This document shows positions 13,151 through 25,055 of a stretch of DNA of 64,000 nt, piece after piece; within the stretch, counting starts at the first letter, position 1, and the number at the start of each line of letters is the position of its first letter. A program made the translations under genes and the position numbers. The DNA lies in the NCBI GenBank assembly GCA_033439765.1, contig JAULSN010000006.1, forward strand, positions 3,224,001 to 3,288,000, given 5' to 3'. The notes under the pieces are model-generated. The model was not told the DNA's origin, searched no databases, and saw nothing but the letters and a program-made list of their open reading frames with translations. This DNA is from Lasiosphaeria ovina. Taxonomy: Eukaryota > Ascomycota > Sordariomycetes > Sordariales > Lasiosphaeriaceae.

Positions 13151-14468
13151 GTACCTCAACCCCAGCACATCCGCTTGGTGCACTCCTTGGTTCCATCCCA
13201 TCCGGTTGCCTTTCACCACCTTTCTTTCCAACGCTTACTCCTACCGTTGCCTCCTCTCTTCCCCTTCTCTTTCTCTTGACACTCCCCGTCCAACAGAGCG
13301 ACTCGATTTGCAACTCTAATTGTTGCTGTCACCCCCTCCTTTCAGCGCCGAGTATCCGATTGCAGACTGCCTGCAGCCGACTCGCCCGTCCAATCCGCTG
13401 ACCTGAAATCGCGGTTCGAGGTACGTTTCTTCCCAGTGCAAAAGCACTGTCTCACGCGCCCCCCTCCCATTCCTCCGCCTGAACCGTCATTCAAAACCGG
13501 CGCCACCCCGCTGCAGCAGCCCAGCAGTTCCATTCCTCTCCCACTACCAAGCGCGAGTTGCGTGTTGGCTTAAGACGGAAGACCCTCGAGGTTGTTGTCC
13601 CTTTCAAGGCGGCCCGCTAACGATAGGAGACAGCCGAGACAAGGACCAGCGATTGCCCGCCTCGACGTCGACCTCGAGCAGCCTAGATCTTCCCGGACGA
13701 TACCGTCGGTCGCCATTGCAGAGGCCGAGGTTGCTGAGTAGGCCAACGCAAGAGAGGGCTGGGACAGATTAAGGGCAGCGCCCAGGGCAGATCCTCGAGA
13801 CCGCGGTGCGAGCCTCTTCTGTCGCTTTGCCTGATCCTGGCCGTATTTCTCTTGCGCGGTCCCGCAAGACAAAACAAACATCTACGAAGCTGTCTGGACG
13901 CACATCTACGTCTAGCTGTTGTATCAGGGTTTCTGCACCCCTTCCGGCCGCTCACTTCTTTCTCCGCCATACACTTGGCAAGAGTCAACCTCGTTGCTGG
14001 AATACTGCCGTGGTAGCTCTTGCCCTGTTCCCCCTGCAAGATACAGTACGTTTTAATCTTTCCTCTCGAGTTTTTTTCGGCGAGATGAAAGTTTGTTTGG
14101 TTGTGATCGATAAGAGTCACTGCACAATCAGCGCCTGAGCACGACATTTTGCCACCTTCCCGCAAAATTTCCACACCACCATTTTTTATCTTTTGTTGCC
14201 CCTTCTGTGACCTCATCTTCTTATCCAACACCGCTATCCTTTGCTATCCTTGCCCCCCCAAACCTCATCAACGCCATGAACTTCTTCAACGGTTCCGAGC
14301 AGAGCATTGGCTGACCGAATTGTGCGCCGCTGCAGTTTCATTGAGGGTCTAGTCGCACCGACAAAGAGTCGACGTCGCCATCAATGAATTGGTCCTGAGA
14401 AAGTGCGCCCCGATTGTCTTTTGGCATTGCTTCACGACATCCCTCGAACAGGCTGTCCAATTGTTGGG
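13150..14468 (+). promoter_or_regulatory. pyrimidine-rich promoter/leader region of the CBM21 gene
   Basis: Long CT-rich tracts (around 13200-13350 and 14150-14260) precede the gene at 14469. CT-rich DNA around transcription starts is common in filamentous ascomycetes. No coding frame is convincing here. I infer a long 5' leader, possibly with a leader intron. No TATA box stands out. Confidence 0.35.
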
Positions 14469-16933
14469 ATGCCTTACACACCTCCCTCCCACAGGTCCCC
14501 GGCCTCGTCAGCTCCTTCATCCCCCGACATGAGCCGTAGGCCATCCTTCCACCAAACACAGAGCAGCAATTCGCGACCTGTCCTTCCTCGATCTGCTTCA
14601 TATTTGACCAAACACCGGCGAACCCCATCAGCACCCGACGTACCTCGTCGCCATGTTAACGAATCATCGCCCGAAGCTACGTCGGAGGATTTGAAGAGGA
14701 TGGTGACCAGCACTAGCGTTCGAGAGTCACCACCACCCGTCACTGGAAGCGATCGTGGAATGCCCAATGCCGCAATAATCTCCCCGCCTGACTCGTGCAG
14801 CGACGACGAAGACCTCCCAGAAATCCGAGGCAGGCAAATTGAGAACCTCAAGGAGTTGCATGAAGCCATCAGTCAAATTCCACAACAGAGGGCTAGCTCG
14901 CCGACCAAGAACGGCATCGCCAAAAAAGATGCATCTGTTGCAGGTGATCTGCTCGTCCTCCCATCCCAGGCGAGCGCTATAGCCGAAGGTATGCATATCA
15001 GTTTCAGCACCGGCTCGCTAAACGAACTCGCCGTCGCGGGGAACAGAAGATTCTCGCACGCGAGATCGGCTACCGAGCCAAACGTTGCAACTAGCGAATC
15101 TCCCAGAAGCTCGTTAACAGGGTCTGAAGAGGATTCCGACGAGGAGATGCTCAGGAAGCCTCAGATGGTTCGGAAGAAGTCTGGGGAACTCGTTCGCCCT
15201 GCACTCCGTCCTCCTTCGCGTCGGCGACCGTCGAGTATGCCCGGTACTCCCACCTTCTCAAAGATGGTACACTTTGACTCGCACCTTGAGCACGTTCGCC
15301 ATTTCCTTCAAGTTGATCGTCCCCTTGCCGTAAGCACTGGAACATCGCCCGTCGATAACTACGAGAGCGACAACGAGTACCCGTTCGGGGGAGACCAATC
15401 AGCAGCCAAGGTACCGCCTTTCGAGTGGGATATCGCTGTGACCAACTTCCCAGCCGAGACGCCGGCTCGGACGGCTCTGGCAGTCCGCCTTGAACGGGTT
15501 TGGCTTTCAAGTGACCAGAAGTGCCTGATTGGGTCGATCGATGTGGCCAATCTCGCCTTCCAGAAAACCGTCACATGCAGATTCACGCTCGACTATTGGA
15601 AGACGACATCTGAGGTTGCTGCCGAGTACATGTGCGAGATTCAGCCAGCCCAGAAACCTGTCGGCCACGATAGGTTCAACTTTACGATCAAGCTTTCCGA
15701 CACGGCTAATCTCGAATCCAAGACGTTGTACTTTTGCATCCGATACACCGTCAATGGACACGAATATTGGGACAACAACGGCGGTTGCAACTTCCAGGTC
15801 GACTTCCGGAAGAAGATGCTCCCGCCAAACGGCAAGAAGGGCGTTATTGGTGCCGCCTCGCGCCCTGCGAATGGCCTACCCAAGAGCACTCGTCGTTTGA
15901 CCCCGCCCGCTGTCTCGAAGCCGAATGTGCCTGGGACCGTCGGCGATGACTTTGGTACAGGCCCGAAGCCGAGCTTTGATCAGTCAATCCACGACTATCT
16001 TGGAGAGTCCGGGCCTACAAGTCTCAGACTCAAAGGCGTGAGGACGTCCGCCAACCTTGCGAGCGACAACCTCTCAAGCCGACTTTCGGCGCCGAGCGGT
16101 CAGGCTTTCGCCAACCGCTACGACTTTGGCGCCTCGTTGACAGCCGCCATTCAAACCGCCAAGGATACACTAACAGGAAAGCCCGATGGCCTCTACATGA
16201 AACCAAACCGGAGACCCGCCATGCCTGTTGTTAATACCTCCAGCGACACAGTCAGGCCCGGCCCAACGGCTAAGAGCGCTCCGGTCAAGCCAACCATCAA
16301 CGCCGACGGGGATTCCCCAAGCCCAAGCATCGCTACGGCATCGTATGAGGAGCTGGTCAACAAATACTGCTTTGTACGTTCACCTCGATTCTCTTTCGAC
16401 TCGACGAGAGGCAACATTTCAACATTTTAATATGACGTGCCAACTAACAGTCCTCGTTATAGTTTGGCTCCAAGCAGCCAAGTCCTCAACTCAAGGATGG
16501 CGGTCTGCGCCCCGGTCGCTTTGATGGTCCCGACGACGCCGCTTCTAAGAGTACCACTAGCAGCAGTACGGCAAGCTCCGATGGTAGCCCTGTCCAAATG
16601 GGTAACTATCACCATTCCCATAGCGGTATCCAGCACCACTCGCTGCACCCCTTGGACCCGAACCCCTACTTCCATCACGCAACATCGTTTATGCCCGTCG
16701 GGGCCTCGCCCTCTGAATCGCCACTCACTAGCTTCAGCCCCCAGCGTATGGGAAGCCCCTTGACGGCGCAGTCGGGACAGGTTGCCGGCCAGTCGTCCTC
16801 CCCAGCGACGTTAGTAGGCAGCTTCGGCCCCTTCGCCGGTACGTCGCCGAATGAGTATCCATACCAGCACTTGCACGATCGTTTCCCGTTCTCTAGCGCG
16901 GACGCTCATTCTGCGACAGCGATTAGGGGCTGA
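14469..16933 (+). CDS. CBM21-domain protein phosphatase 1 targeting subunit (GAC1-like)
   Basis: Two exons, 14469-16373 and 16463-16933, give 791 residues. The 89-base intron has GTACGT, a CTAAC branch site and TATAG; across it the frame reads NKYCF-FGSKQP. The frame extends upstream of 14469 but has no ATG there; MPYTPPSHRS is a natural start. The N-terminal third is Ser/Pro-rich and probably disordered. Residues 265-269 (KMVHF) fit the RVxF docking motif for protein phosphatase 1. Residues about 317-450 form a CBM21 domain (begins PFEWDIAVTNFP; contains YWDNNGGCNFQVDFR), the glycogen-binding module of Gac1/PPP1R3 proteins. The tail is low-complexity and His/Ser/Pro-rich. By family, it would bring the phosphatase to glycogen or other substrates to activate glycogen synthesis. 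The domain call is firm; the exact target is inferred. Confidence 0.92.
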
Positions 16934-18904
16934 GTGACATGGTGGAGGCTGGTGGCCGCTTGCACGAGCTACCGACGTTTAAAAGTCGCATGCTTTCGAC
17001 CGCGTCACATCCTCGGTCCCTCCGTGACGCCAACCCCATTGGTGCTGATGTATCTTTCCATCGCGCCACTTCCACACTGTACATTTTTCTCGGGTCACTG
17101 CACCGCGGGATACTAATTTATATTTCCGGGATCCTTTGGCTTGCTTTTCCTTTGCAGCATTTTTTGTTGGCTGTCCGGCGTTCCTGAATTTTCACTCTTT
17201 ATTTCTTTATTTTCTTTGGGCATGATACGAAACCCTGGGTATATGATGGGGCCTACGGCTGGCTTGTCATGGCCTAGGTCCCTCAGGGGTTCTTTTTTTC
17301 TCGGTGCTTATTGTTCACACTTCGGTTCCGGTACATACGGATGGCTGGGTTCATGGGTCAAAAGGCGTCGGGTTCATCATGCATAATGCCTCTCTTCTCT
17401 CGTTCCTGCTGCATTGCGTTGCCGAGCTTGCCTGGAGGGTGAAAAGGGGCATGGCTCTATTTTATCATTTGGCATTTGTGCCACTTTCGGTTGGTTCTCC
17501 CAAACCGCGGAGGAAAAGGACGAGGAAAGCGAAAGGTTCGGTATTCAGGACTCGGCATAATACCTCTTATCAGACTGGTACGGCTCCGGCATAAACGGGT
17601 CCTAGCGCTTGAGACGGTTCAGATCGGAACACTTTAACGAACACTCCTACTTTGCCCGCCAACAACAAGATACGTTTGCTCTGCCGTCTTGTCGTGGGTG
17701 TGCCAGCCTCACTCTATATTCGGCCGGTTTGTGCTCATATGCACCTTCCTTTGGGCCGTTTAGACTCGGCTGGTTTTTGCTGAACGGAGTGGATTTTCTT
17801 GATGCGGAGCAAGGCCGAGGAACGGTCCGGTCTTGGTTCGGTGGAGAAACGGTCCGATAGCCACGGAGGATAGATGGAAAAGGGCGGATTGGTCAGGGTA
17901 TTGGGCGCATTGCCGCTTTTAATTGCGGTTTCGAGCCGCTTTCGCCGTCACAAAGCGAGAATGGTCCTTCAATGTTGCACGGCGTTGGAGGTCTGCAGTT
18001 CTAGATAAGTACAATGGTTAGGTCGGCAAAAACTTAGGAGAATGGATAGTATAACGAAAAAAGCAAAAAAACATTGAGAATCGCAACCAATATTGCTCCA
18101 TTGGATTCGTCGTGTCTTGTGTTCGCCGCCGTCAACATGAAGTGTTGTGTCGCTTCTGTCCGTGGCCTTATTTTGCTAGAGTTGTAAGTTGAGCACCAAG
18201 TGCATGGGACCCTAGGTTATCAGGCATACTGTCTGGATATAAATGAGGCTTAGGAGGTCAATTAAGTACAAATTAGGTGCCGGTGTCTTGGTAGTCAACA
18301 ATTTTGGGCTTTTTCTCTGTTTTCCAGCCACGGGAAACAGATAATGGGGAAACTCGAAGATATTTGCAGCGGATTGTGAAAGGGCACTGGGCCGTATGAT
18401 TGAATTCATCTTTTTCTTCTTTGTGCAAATAATACCGTCTTGTTCTTGGCTCCAGAAACCTGTGCGGCCGTGGGCAGGGGCTCTTCGATTCAAGTTGCAC
18501 TCGGCAAGGGGCTGTTCAAAGCACGGAGTCAGGTGAATAATATCCCATCCTCAACTTCGACACGCAAACCAACAGAAATTAAGATATTCCTCGGTGGTCA
18601 TGGTGGGCAGGCAATGGATAGCACAGGTCGCTCAGTTCCCTCTCGGTCTTGATGGTCGTTGTTGCCACGGCACCTTCACAGGCAGGTTTTGTCAGACGCC
18701 CATGCGTTGTCGGAAAGAGATTTTTGGTAAGTAAGAGGAACCTGGTGCAAAGAGACAATAAACGTCGATCCCATTTGCATCAATAAATAACAGTTCCGCG
18801 TGGTAGTGGCACGCTTTAGAAACGCCCCGACAAGCTAGGTAGAGACGCAGCGAAAAGCAGGTATTTACAACCCACAATGTAACCACAACATTGTAGAAGG
18901 CGCT
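16934..18904. other. intergenic, no gene seen
   Basis: Downstream of the CBM21 gene and of the converging broken gene at 18905-20693. T-rich stretches at 17090-17300 fit a 3' untranslated region. No coding frame is convincing. Confidence 0.5.
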
Positions 18905-20693
18905 TCATCGACGGTAGTTACTGTACCCCCCTGTCTGCTGCTCGTACTGTTGCGGATAACCGTAAGCATCGTGCCCCTGGTTCCAGCTTCCCGCGGTGGT
19001 GTAGGGCCCTGGCGTCGACATGGGCGTCGGCGCCCACTGGCTCGCTGCCGAGGGCTGCGGCGAACTCACGGCCGTCCCCGGCGGCGGGCTTCCCAGGGGT
19101 GCGTGGTAGCCCGGCTGGTACGTCGTCATGGCCGGCAGGGCGTCTCCGCCTACAGACTGCTGCTGCTGCTGCTGGTAGTCAGCGCGGCGGCGTTCTTGGC
19201 GGCGCGCTTGCCGCGGCTTGTTCGAATAGCGACGAAGGCGGCGAGTACGCCGACCGACAGCGCCACGACACCGGCGCCCACGGCGATGCCGATGGTCGCG
19301 CCCCTCGACAGCGGCGCGGTGCCCGACCCCGACCCTGCCGACGACACATTGTAGCCCATGGCCCAGGCCACGTTGACGACGGCCGACGTCGGCACCGAGG
19401 CGTCGGTCGGCGGCGTGGCCTTGGTGGCGAAGGAGCTGAAGCACGGCGTCTGGAACGCGATCCGCGACGTGAACTTGTAGTAGCCGCTGGTTTAGTTTGA
19501 AGTCGCTTGTTAGCTCTCTCTCTCTCTCTGTTTTTCGTGCTCGATGTTTGTTCCCCCCCCAAAAAAATGGGGTGCACGATCCCACACTCACTTTGGACAG
19601 CACTGTCCAGACACAGAGTAGTAGTCATCCGGGCACTTGGAGAGCTCAGCCAGTAGCCCGCTGGCGGGCGCGGGGAGCTAGCCGGGCGGGGCGGCGACGT
19701 GGTTGCCACCTTCTCCCGTGTTAGTGTCGGGGCCTCCGCCTGCGCAGCCCCGGCGGCCGTCGACACGTTCCACGGACAGCACTCGGGTCTATCGGCCTGG
19801 CAACCGACAAATAGCGCCTGGTAAACCATGTTGCCCTCCTGCACGAGCGTGTACGCCGGCGTGCCGCACCCGCCGGCTAGTAGCTAGCCGTTGCGATTGT
19901 ACGTCGGCTGCGCGACGGTGCTCGGCGGCGGCGAGATTGGGCCTGTTGGTGCCACGAGGGAGACGGGTCTGGAGATGGGGCGGGTCAGCTGCTTCTGCGG
20001 CTTTTGCTGCCGTTTACAGACTGTTCGGGGCTGCTTCTCACGAGAGATCGATTTGGACCGAGGTGCTAGAGAATACGTCAGTAGCTGAACAGGACCGCGA
20101 TGTTGCGCTTGAACTAAGCATGAGACAATACTTAGGACTCACAGTTGAGGAAGAAGCGACATGACCGTCGCGGGGGGCGTGGCACACGACTTTTGGAACC
20201 ACGACCGCTCGTAGGCGTCCCAGTCTGCTCGGGTGCACGTTCGTCAGGAAAGCTGCCCAGGGACTTCGTGGAACTTGTCTGGTAGATATGTCCGTCAGGC
20301 AAGACGTGATGTACTCACCATTGGCGCCCGCAACACCAGAGCAGCTCGAGGTCGCGATGGCGGCGGAGACGCAGCCCAGATACTGGACGCCATCGTTGCA
20401 GTTGCAGAGTCCGGCCGACGTGCTCGCCAGACAGCTCCCGTAGGCGCCGTTGGAGCTGCACGTCTGGAATGCGCTGAAGCTCTGCGTGTTGACGACGTGA
20501 GCAAGCCAGTCAGCGTGGATTAGAGGGATGATTACAGAGCATGACGCACCGAGCAGTCAAGATTTGGCGCGCTCGATAAGATGGTGCTGCTGTTGCTGTA
20601 CCGCGGAGCGATACCTCGGAATACAGGAACAAAGGAGGCGGAGATCGGGGCGTGCGCGGCCATCGCCGGCGGCTGGTAGACGGTGGCTGCCAT
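18905..20693 (-). pseudogene. broken gene for a Cys-rich single-pass membrane protein
   Basis: Pieces of one secreted/membrane protein are spread over several minus-strand frames. A first exon from about 20693 ends in ILSSAPNLDCS. The second (TCSSNGAYGSCLASTSAGLC, then CNCNDGVQYLGC) ends at a GTGAGTA donor. Next come a piece with DAYERSWFQKSCATPPATVM, a piece with GCGTPAYTLVQEGNMVYQAL, CPDDYYSVSGQCCP joined over an intron (about 19486-19594) to GYYKFTSRIAFQTPC, a membrane span (IGIAVGAGVVALSVGVLAAF) and a Gln/Pro/Tyr-rich tail ending at 18905. Stops interrupt it (for example TGA before RTCTRADW, and TAG before LLAGGCG and LPAPASG), several as expected from C-to-T change. A 1-base shift separates the membrane span from the polyQ tail. 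An intact ancestor would be a cell-surface protein with a Cys-rich ectodomain and a short cytoplasmic tail. Undetected introns or assembly errors could explain part of this. Confidence 0.6.
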
Positions 20694-21691
20694 GCCTCTC
20701 GACTGTATTTACAAGGCAACAAGATCCGGATTAAGTCGTTGGAACAAGAGGTATTAGGTTAGTTATGGATGCCGCACTCTTGGACATGCCAAACATAATT
20801 CCGAGAAACAGCCCAGGAATTCGTCTGGCGAAATCAGGCGCTCGGCTTGTTTTCGTCTGTCGTTGATGTCGCTGATGCTGCAGCATGCAAGGGCCCAGAC
20901 GCCTCACGCCACCCAGGCTCAAGTCTAGGTGAGTCTAAGCCAAGCTGAAGGCGGAGGAGCTCAGCAGCCATCAAAGCAGTGGATGACACCTGATTGGGTG
21001 GGTGCAGGAAAGGGCGTTCTTGGCTTCTGCCAACGGCGCCAGCGGCTGAGAGATCGTGCGTGGCGGCGAGCCGGCAAGCTCTTTGTTTGGCTCTGCATTG
21101 AGATGGGGGGCTCGGCCGGGGCGATCCACGTCGCCGGATCGGTGCGTGGCTGAGATCAATTCGACGAGGGGATTTGGCCTTCGTGATGTCTAGCTGCACT
21201 CATCAATTGGTCCCCAGCTTGTCTTTGAAGATCTTCCATAGGGCTGAAAGCCAAGACGGCCTGGCCCTCTTGGCACGCTAGGCTACATTCGGCCCTTGTC
21301 GCCGATCGCACTCACCAAGGTGAGAAACTCGAAAGATGGACTTGTGCTGGCATTTGTAGGCAGGGTTCCTCTTTGCGCACATATTCCTACTCTCTCCTTC
21401 AAACCATGATTTTTGCAATCTGCCGTCATTGCCGTCATTTCACAATGGTTCCATTTTCAGGGGCAAAAACAGCAGCTCCCCACTCGTCTCCAGGCAACCA
21501 CGCCCAAAACGCCGTGGTCAACTGCACTCGCGCTCCAAAACCCACACTACAAAATGCCGCCCCCTCACCTGCCTAGATCTTGGGGTGAGGTGGGACGTGT
21601 ATAAAGTAATTGCTAAATGACAGATAACTCCAGTGCAGGTTCCTCCCATCATTCGCTCTCTTGCCCGCCACTCGTCACCCTCCTCTCACAC
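20694..21691. other. intergenic, no gene seen
   Basis: Lies between the start of the broken membrane-protein gene (leftward) and a rightward gene. No convincing coding frame. GTATAAAG at 21599-21606 could serve as a TATA element for the gene at 21692. Confidence 0.4.
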
Positions 21692-22675
21692 ATGATACCG
21701 GCACCAATGTCGGACACCACGAACGGCCCATGGGGTTTTGTCGTCTACCGAACTTGCTACGGAGACGATGGGCTGTGGGAGCGGGCCAAGAAAAAATCTC
21801 AAGCAAAACCGGCTTGGCAAGCGCGACTCCATCGTGTCTGAGGGCGGCGACCCCGACACGGCAACTCTGGTATTCATCGAGCAGCGGTGGTAACACCAGG
21901 GCCCGGAATTATTCACTTGATCCAACCTCGTGGTCACGCATCCTCGCGTACCCCATATTGCGTGCTGGATTGAGATGCGTTCGTCCCTGCGGCTGCCTGG
22001 GGAGGGCAGTGCCTGGATTGACTGGCGGCGAGTGTATCTGTTATTGATTGGCTAATTTTGTTTTGCCAAATCGTGGGTGCGAACGGGAGGTGGCCGGGCC
22101 CCTCATGATCTGCATAGAATTTGTGTGTCGACTCACGTTCTGGCCTGTGACTAATGAATTGATTTACATTCTACAGTTCCGACCCGCCCATCGTTCCGGT
22201 CTCCGGTGTTTCCTCTCGCCTGGCCAACGACTCTCCCGTTTCTGCGCACAGAACGCAAAGCGCGTGCTCGACGACATGGTCCTGGTATATCCGCGAATCA
22301 CGGCTGGGGCTATACACCCTGACGTCGTGCTGGATAGAATACGCTCGCTTGAGCACAGGTTTGGGTTCTTGTTTGGCCGCACACCCCGCCACTTGCTCAA
22401 CCTCAACGGCCCGAATGGCACATACGCTGGTGCCACGCCCTTCGACGCAGATAACTCGCATACGATGGACATGGAAAGCGATGCCGACACGTCAGGAGAC
22501 GCCACTACAGGTAAGTGTCCATAAAGCTAGAAAGTGTCTTGCTCTAGAAGATGTTACTAATTCCTTGATTATCACAGCAATCGCCCACGATTGGGACCAA
22601 GACGATCAGCCAAGTTCATTCCTTGCCAAGAACATCTATTCAAATTGCGAATTCCTAGAGCATCCATGTGTGTGA
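21692..22675 (+). pseudogene. probably frameshifted small fungal gene of unknown function
   Basis: A frame beginning MIPAPMSDTTNG (21692; alternative ATG at 21707) contains GPWGFVVYRTCYGDDGLWER, a pattern I associate with a large uncharacterised fungal family. It reaches an A-run at about 21789, after which the sensible frame is shifted by one base (GKRDSIVSEGGDPDTATLVF). A later exon, after a good acceptor with TGACTAAT branch (about 22151-22176), carries VLDDMVLVYPRITAGAIHPD and joins through a clean 67-base intron (22511-22577, GTAAGT...ACTAAT...CACAG) to a last exon ending at 22675. The middle of the gene model is unresolved. Either the gene is broken by an A-run indel or the sequence has an error there. 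It ends one base before the stop of the converging HET gene. No function can be assigned. Confidence 0.5.
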
Positions 22676-22676
22676 C

Positions 22677-25055
22677 CTATACAACCGAAACAGTGTACTG
22701 CCGCCGTCGATTCTTTTCCTGAAAGAAAATGCGACCTGTCTTGGCCTCCTTATCGGGGACGAAGACCTTGTCAAACTTCGCCATCTTGACACCGCCCTTG
22801 ACGTCAAACCGCTGACACCCTTTCCAAAACGCCCACTGATCCTCAAAGCCCTGGGCCGACCCTATCTTGAAGGTCCCACACCGCTTGAACTGGCCGCTCT
22901 CTCCGCCGTCCATCTTCAGCACCAGCCCGTTGACAGAACGATACATGTCCATGTCAAAGATGTCGACCGCCTCCCACTCCGTCACCGCATACACGGGCAA
23001 CAGCCAGCGCTGCTCTTTCGTTCTGTGCTCGGCCACCACGTCGTAGCGGAGCTCGACCTGGAAGGATGCGTCCTTGTTGCCCCTGATGGACGAGACGACG
23101 GCTTTGGTGCGAGGGTCGCCGTAAAACCTGGAATAACTGACTCGGCTTCCGGAGTCCCTCGACCATCCAGTGCCCGACACTCTGAGCGGCCACATGTCTC
23201 CGTTGTCGTCGGGCAGAGGGTCTGGTATCCATGGATCTTTGGCCCTGCGCTCAGGTTCGTCTTCTGCTCTAAATTCGCGCGCGGCGCCTTTCCAAGCCGC
23301 GGCCTCGGACTGTGTGACAAAGAACACGGGGCACAGGTAGCCACGGACCTGCAAGGCTTCGTGGCTGGTGGAGGGCGTGGCTTCCGGTGTTGTCCCGAGT
23401 GCCGCCTTGTTCAAGACCTCGCACAGGACCCTCTCGTTCAGCTGCTCAGGCTTCAGCCGTCGCGTGAATTCCTCGTTCGTTGTCTGGTCCCACTGCGGCA
23501 GCACAGATACAGGCCCGACGATGGACGCCCACGACCACGACGGCGCCACGTGGGTCTCGGGCCGCGAACTGGTCTTGATGTCGTCGACCTCCCACAGCAG
23601 CTGGCTCTCCATGTCGCGCCCGAACAGCCCCGCCGAGTACTCGCAGCCGAGGAGGTCCTTGATCTTCATGGCCACGCCATACAGCGCAATCAACCGGTCC
23701 GAGTTCTTGGTCAGCTTGCACGCCGAGTACGCGCGGACGACGGGCTTCCAAATGTCCACCATCTCCTGGCCTCTGAGGCCCGTCGCGGCAGCCGATCGCA
23801 GCACCGTCTCCAGCGCGGTGCCGCGGAGGCTGAGCCGTGGCGGCACGAGTTCTCCGACGCCGTGGGGGAAGCGCTCGCAGGCCGTCAGCTCGTTGCACTC
23901 CCACACGAGCTGGTCGCTGTCGAAGTGCAGCACGCGCGGCGAGAGCAGGCGCTCCTGCAGCACCCAGGCGCGCCGGTTGAGCGGCGCCTTCTCGAACCGC
24001 TCCCACCAGAGGCTCACGTCGGTCAAGTATAGCTCGCCATTCGGTTCACCGTAGTCCATCTTGACGGGCGCGATGATCTGCGGGTTGCGCGACCGGAAAC
24101 AGCCGCCGCGGCCGTCGCTCGAATCAGTTGCGGCTATGTTGACGTGGGTGTTTCCGTACACGTGCTGCATCAGCACGGCCTCGCGGGTCCAGTCGTCGGC
24201 CGAGTCCTGCATGATGCAGAAGCAGTCGATCCAGATGTAGTCGATCCCGAGCGTGCGCACCACGCCGACGGCTTCTCGGAAGGTCTTGGCGAGCGTGCTC
24301 AGCGCAATGCCGCGCTGCGTCAGCTCGTCGATGTTTGTCGTGAGCAGCTTGTGCTGCAAAACCAGCCCCCAGCAGTGGCTCAGGGTCGCATACACTGTGC
24401 CCTTTGGGATATCGCCCTTCTCGCAAAGCCGGATCGTATCCGGATTGTTGCGCACCGCGACGTGAAGGAGCCGCGTAGGTACGTATCCGTGGGATGGGCC
24501 TCTTTCGCGTTCCTGCCGACAGGATGTGTGGGTCTCGCTGCAGACTCTCAGCCACTCCCTGGCGCAGTTGATGCTCAGCTCAGAACCGGTGCTGGAGTCT
24601 ATCGCCACAGGTTGGATCAGATGTTCGACGTCTTTTGCCGGGCGGAGGACGTAGCGCAGCGGCGTGATGGACATTGGCACGAGGAAGATGGGCGCGCTCA
24701 AAAGCTCGCTCATGGTGAGATAGATACGAGCTTTGGTGCCAAAGACGGAGGCAAAGTCGTCGAGAAGACTTATATTTGCGTGGAAAATGGCGCAGGCATG
24801 GCACCCGGCGTCGGCAGATTCTTTTATCTCGGCGACATCTCTCTCAATACCGCCCGTTCCCACTCGAAAGGGCAGGGAGGCCAGCGTACCTCTGCATGTT
24901 TCGCAGAGTTGATCTTGGCATTCGAACTTCGGCGGAGGATCGCTTTTGCGCTTGGCAACATCGGTGCTCGTTCTTTCAGGCCGGCTTGCTGTTTGAGCTT
25001 CCTCTATTTGTGTCGGCTGGGTTTTGCTCAGTCCTTTTGACTGAGAGTGACCCAT
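22677..25055 (-). CDS. HET-domain (heterokaryon incompatibility) protein
   Basis: A single-exon gene of 792 residues starting at an ATG at 25055 (MGHSQSKGLSK). A Cys-rich stretch near the N-terminus (CQDQLCETC) resembles the lead-in of many HET proteins. The HET core runs from about residue 222 to 312: ATLSHCWG, then TFREAVGVVRTLGIDYIWID, CIMQDSADDW and VYGNTHVNIAATDSSDGRGG, the standard blocks of the family. The C-terminal 450 residues have no domain I recognise, but RAWVLQERLLSPRVLHF is the usual post-HET block. HET proteins mediate cell death on contact with a non-self partner; most are paralogues of unknown partner specificity. The gene converges on the broken gene ending at 22675, leaving one base between stop codons. 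It appears intact. Confidence 0.95.
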   Translation of the reverse strand: MGHSQSKGLSKTQPTQIEEAQTASRPERTSTDVAKRKSDPPPKFECQDQLCETCRGTLASLPFRVGTGGIERDVAEIKESADAGCHACAIFHANISLLDDFASVFGTKARIYLTMSELLSAPIFLVPMSITPLRYVLRPAKDVEHLIQPVAIDSSTGSELSINCAREWLRVCSETHTSCRQERERGPSHGYVPTRLLHVAVRNNPDTIRLCEKGDIPKGTVYATLSHCWGLVLQHKLLTTNIDELTQRGIALSTLAKTFREAVGVVRTLGIDYIWIDCFCIMQDSADDWTREAVLMQHVYGNTHVNIAATDSSDGRGGCFRSRNPQIIAPVKMDYGEPNGELYLTDVSLWWERFEKAPLNRRAWVLQERLLSPRVLHFDSDQLVWECNELTACERFPHGVGELVPPRLSLRGTALETVLRSAAATGLRGQEMVDIWKPVVRAYSACKLTKNSDRLIALYGVAMKIKDLLGCEYSAGLFGRDMESQLLWEVDDIKTSSRPETHVAPSWSWASIVGPVSVLPQWDQTTNEEFTRRLKPEQLNERVLCEVLNKAALGTTPEATPSTSHEALQVRGYLCPVFFVTQSEAAAWKGAAREFRAEDEPERRAKDPWIPDPLPDDNGDMWPLRVSGTGWSRDSGSRVSYSRFYGDPRTKAVVSSIRGNKDASFQVELRYDVVAEHRTKEQRWLLPVYAVTEWEAVDIFDMDMYRSVNGLVLKMDGGESGQFKRCGTFKIGSAQGFEDQWAFWKGCQRFDVKGGVKMAKFDKVFVPDKEAKTGRIFFQEKNRRRQYTVSVV

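Noticed and set aside
12720..13313. Minus-strand frame of 197 codons before the CBM21 gene
   Set aside because: It lies across a pyrimidine-rich promoter-like tract read backwards, which yields Lys/Arg/Gly runs. No family resemblance.
14403..14468. Upstream extension of the CBM21 gene frame
   Set aside because: It has no ATG (it would start at GTG). Nuclear fungal genes use ATG, and MPYTPPSHRS at 14469 is a natural start.
22668..24032. Plus-strand frame of 454 codons opposite the HET gene
   Set aside because: It is the antisense shadow of a well-supported HET protein and has Arg/His/Val-rich composition.
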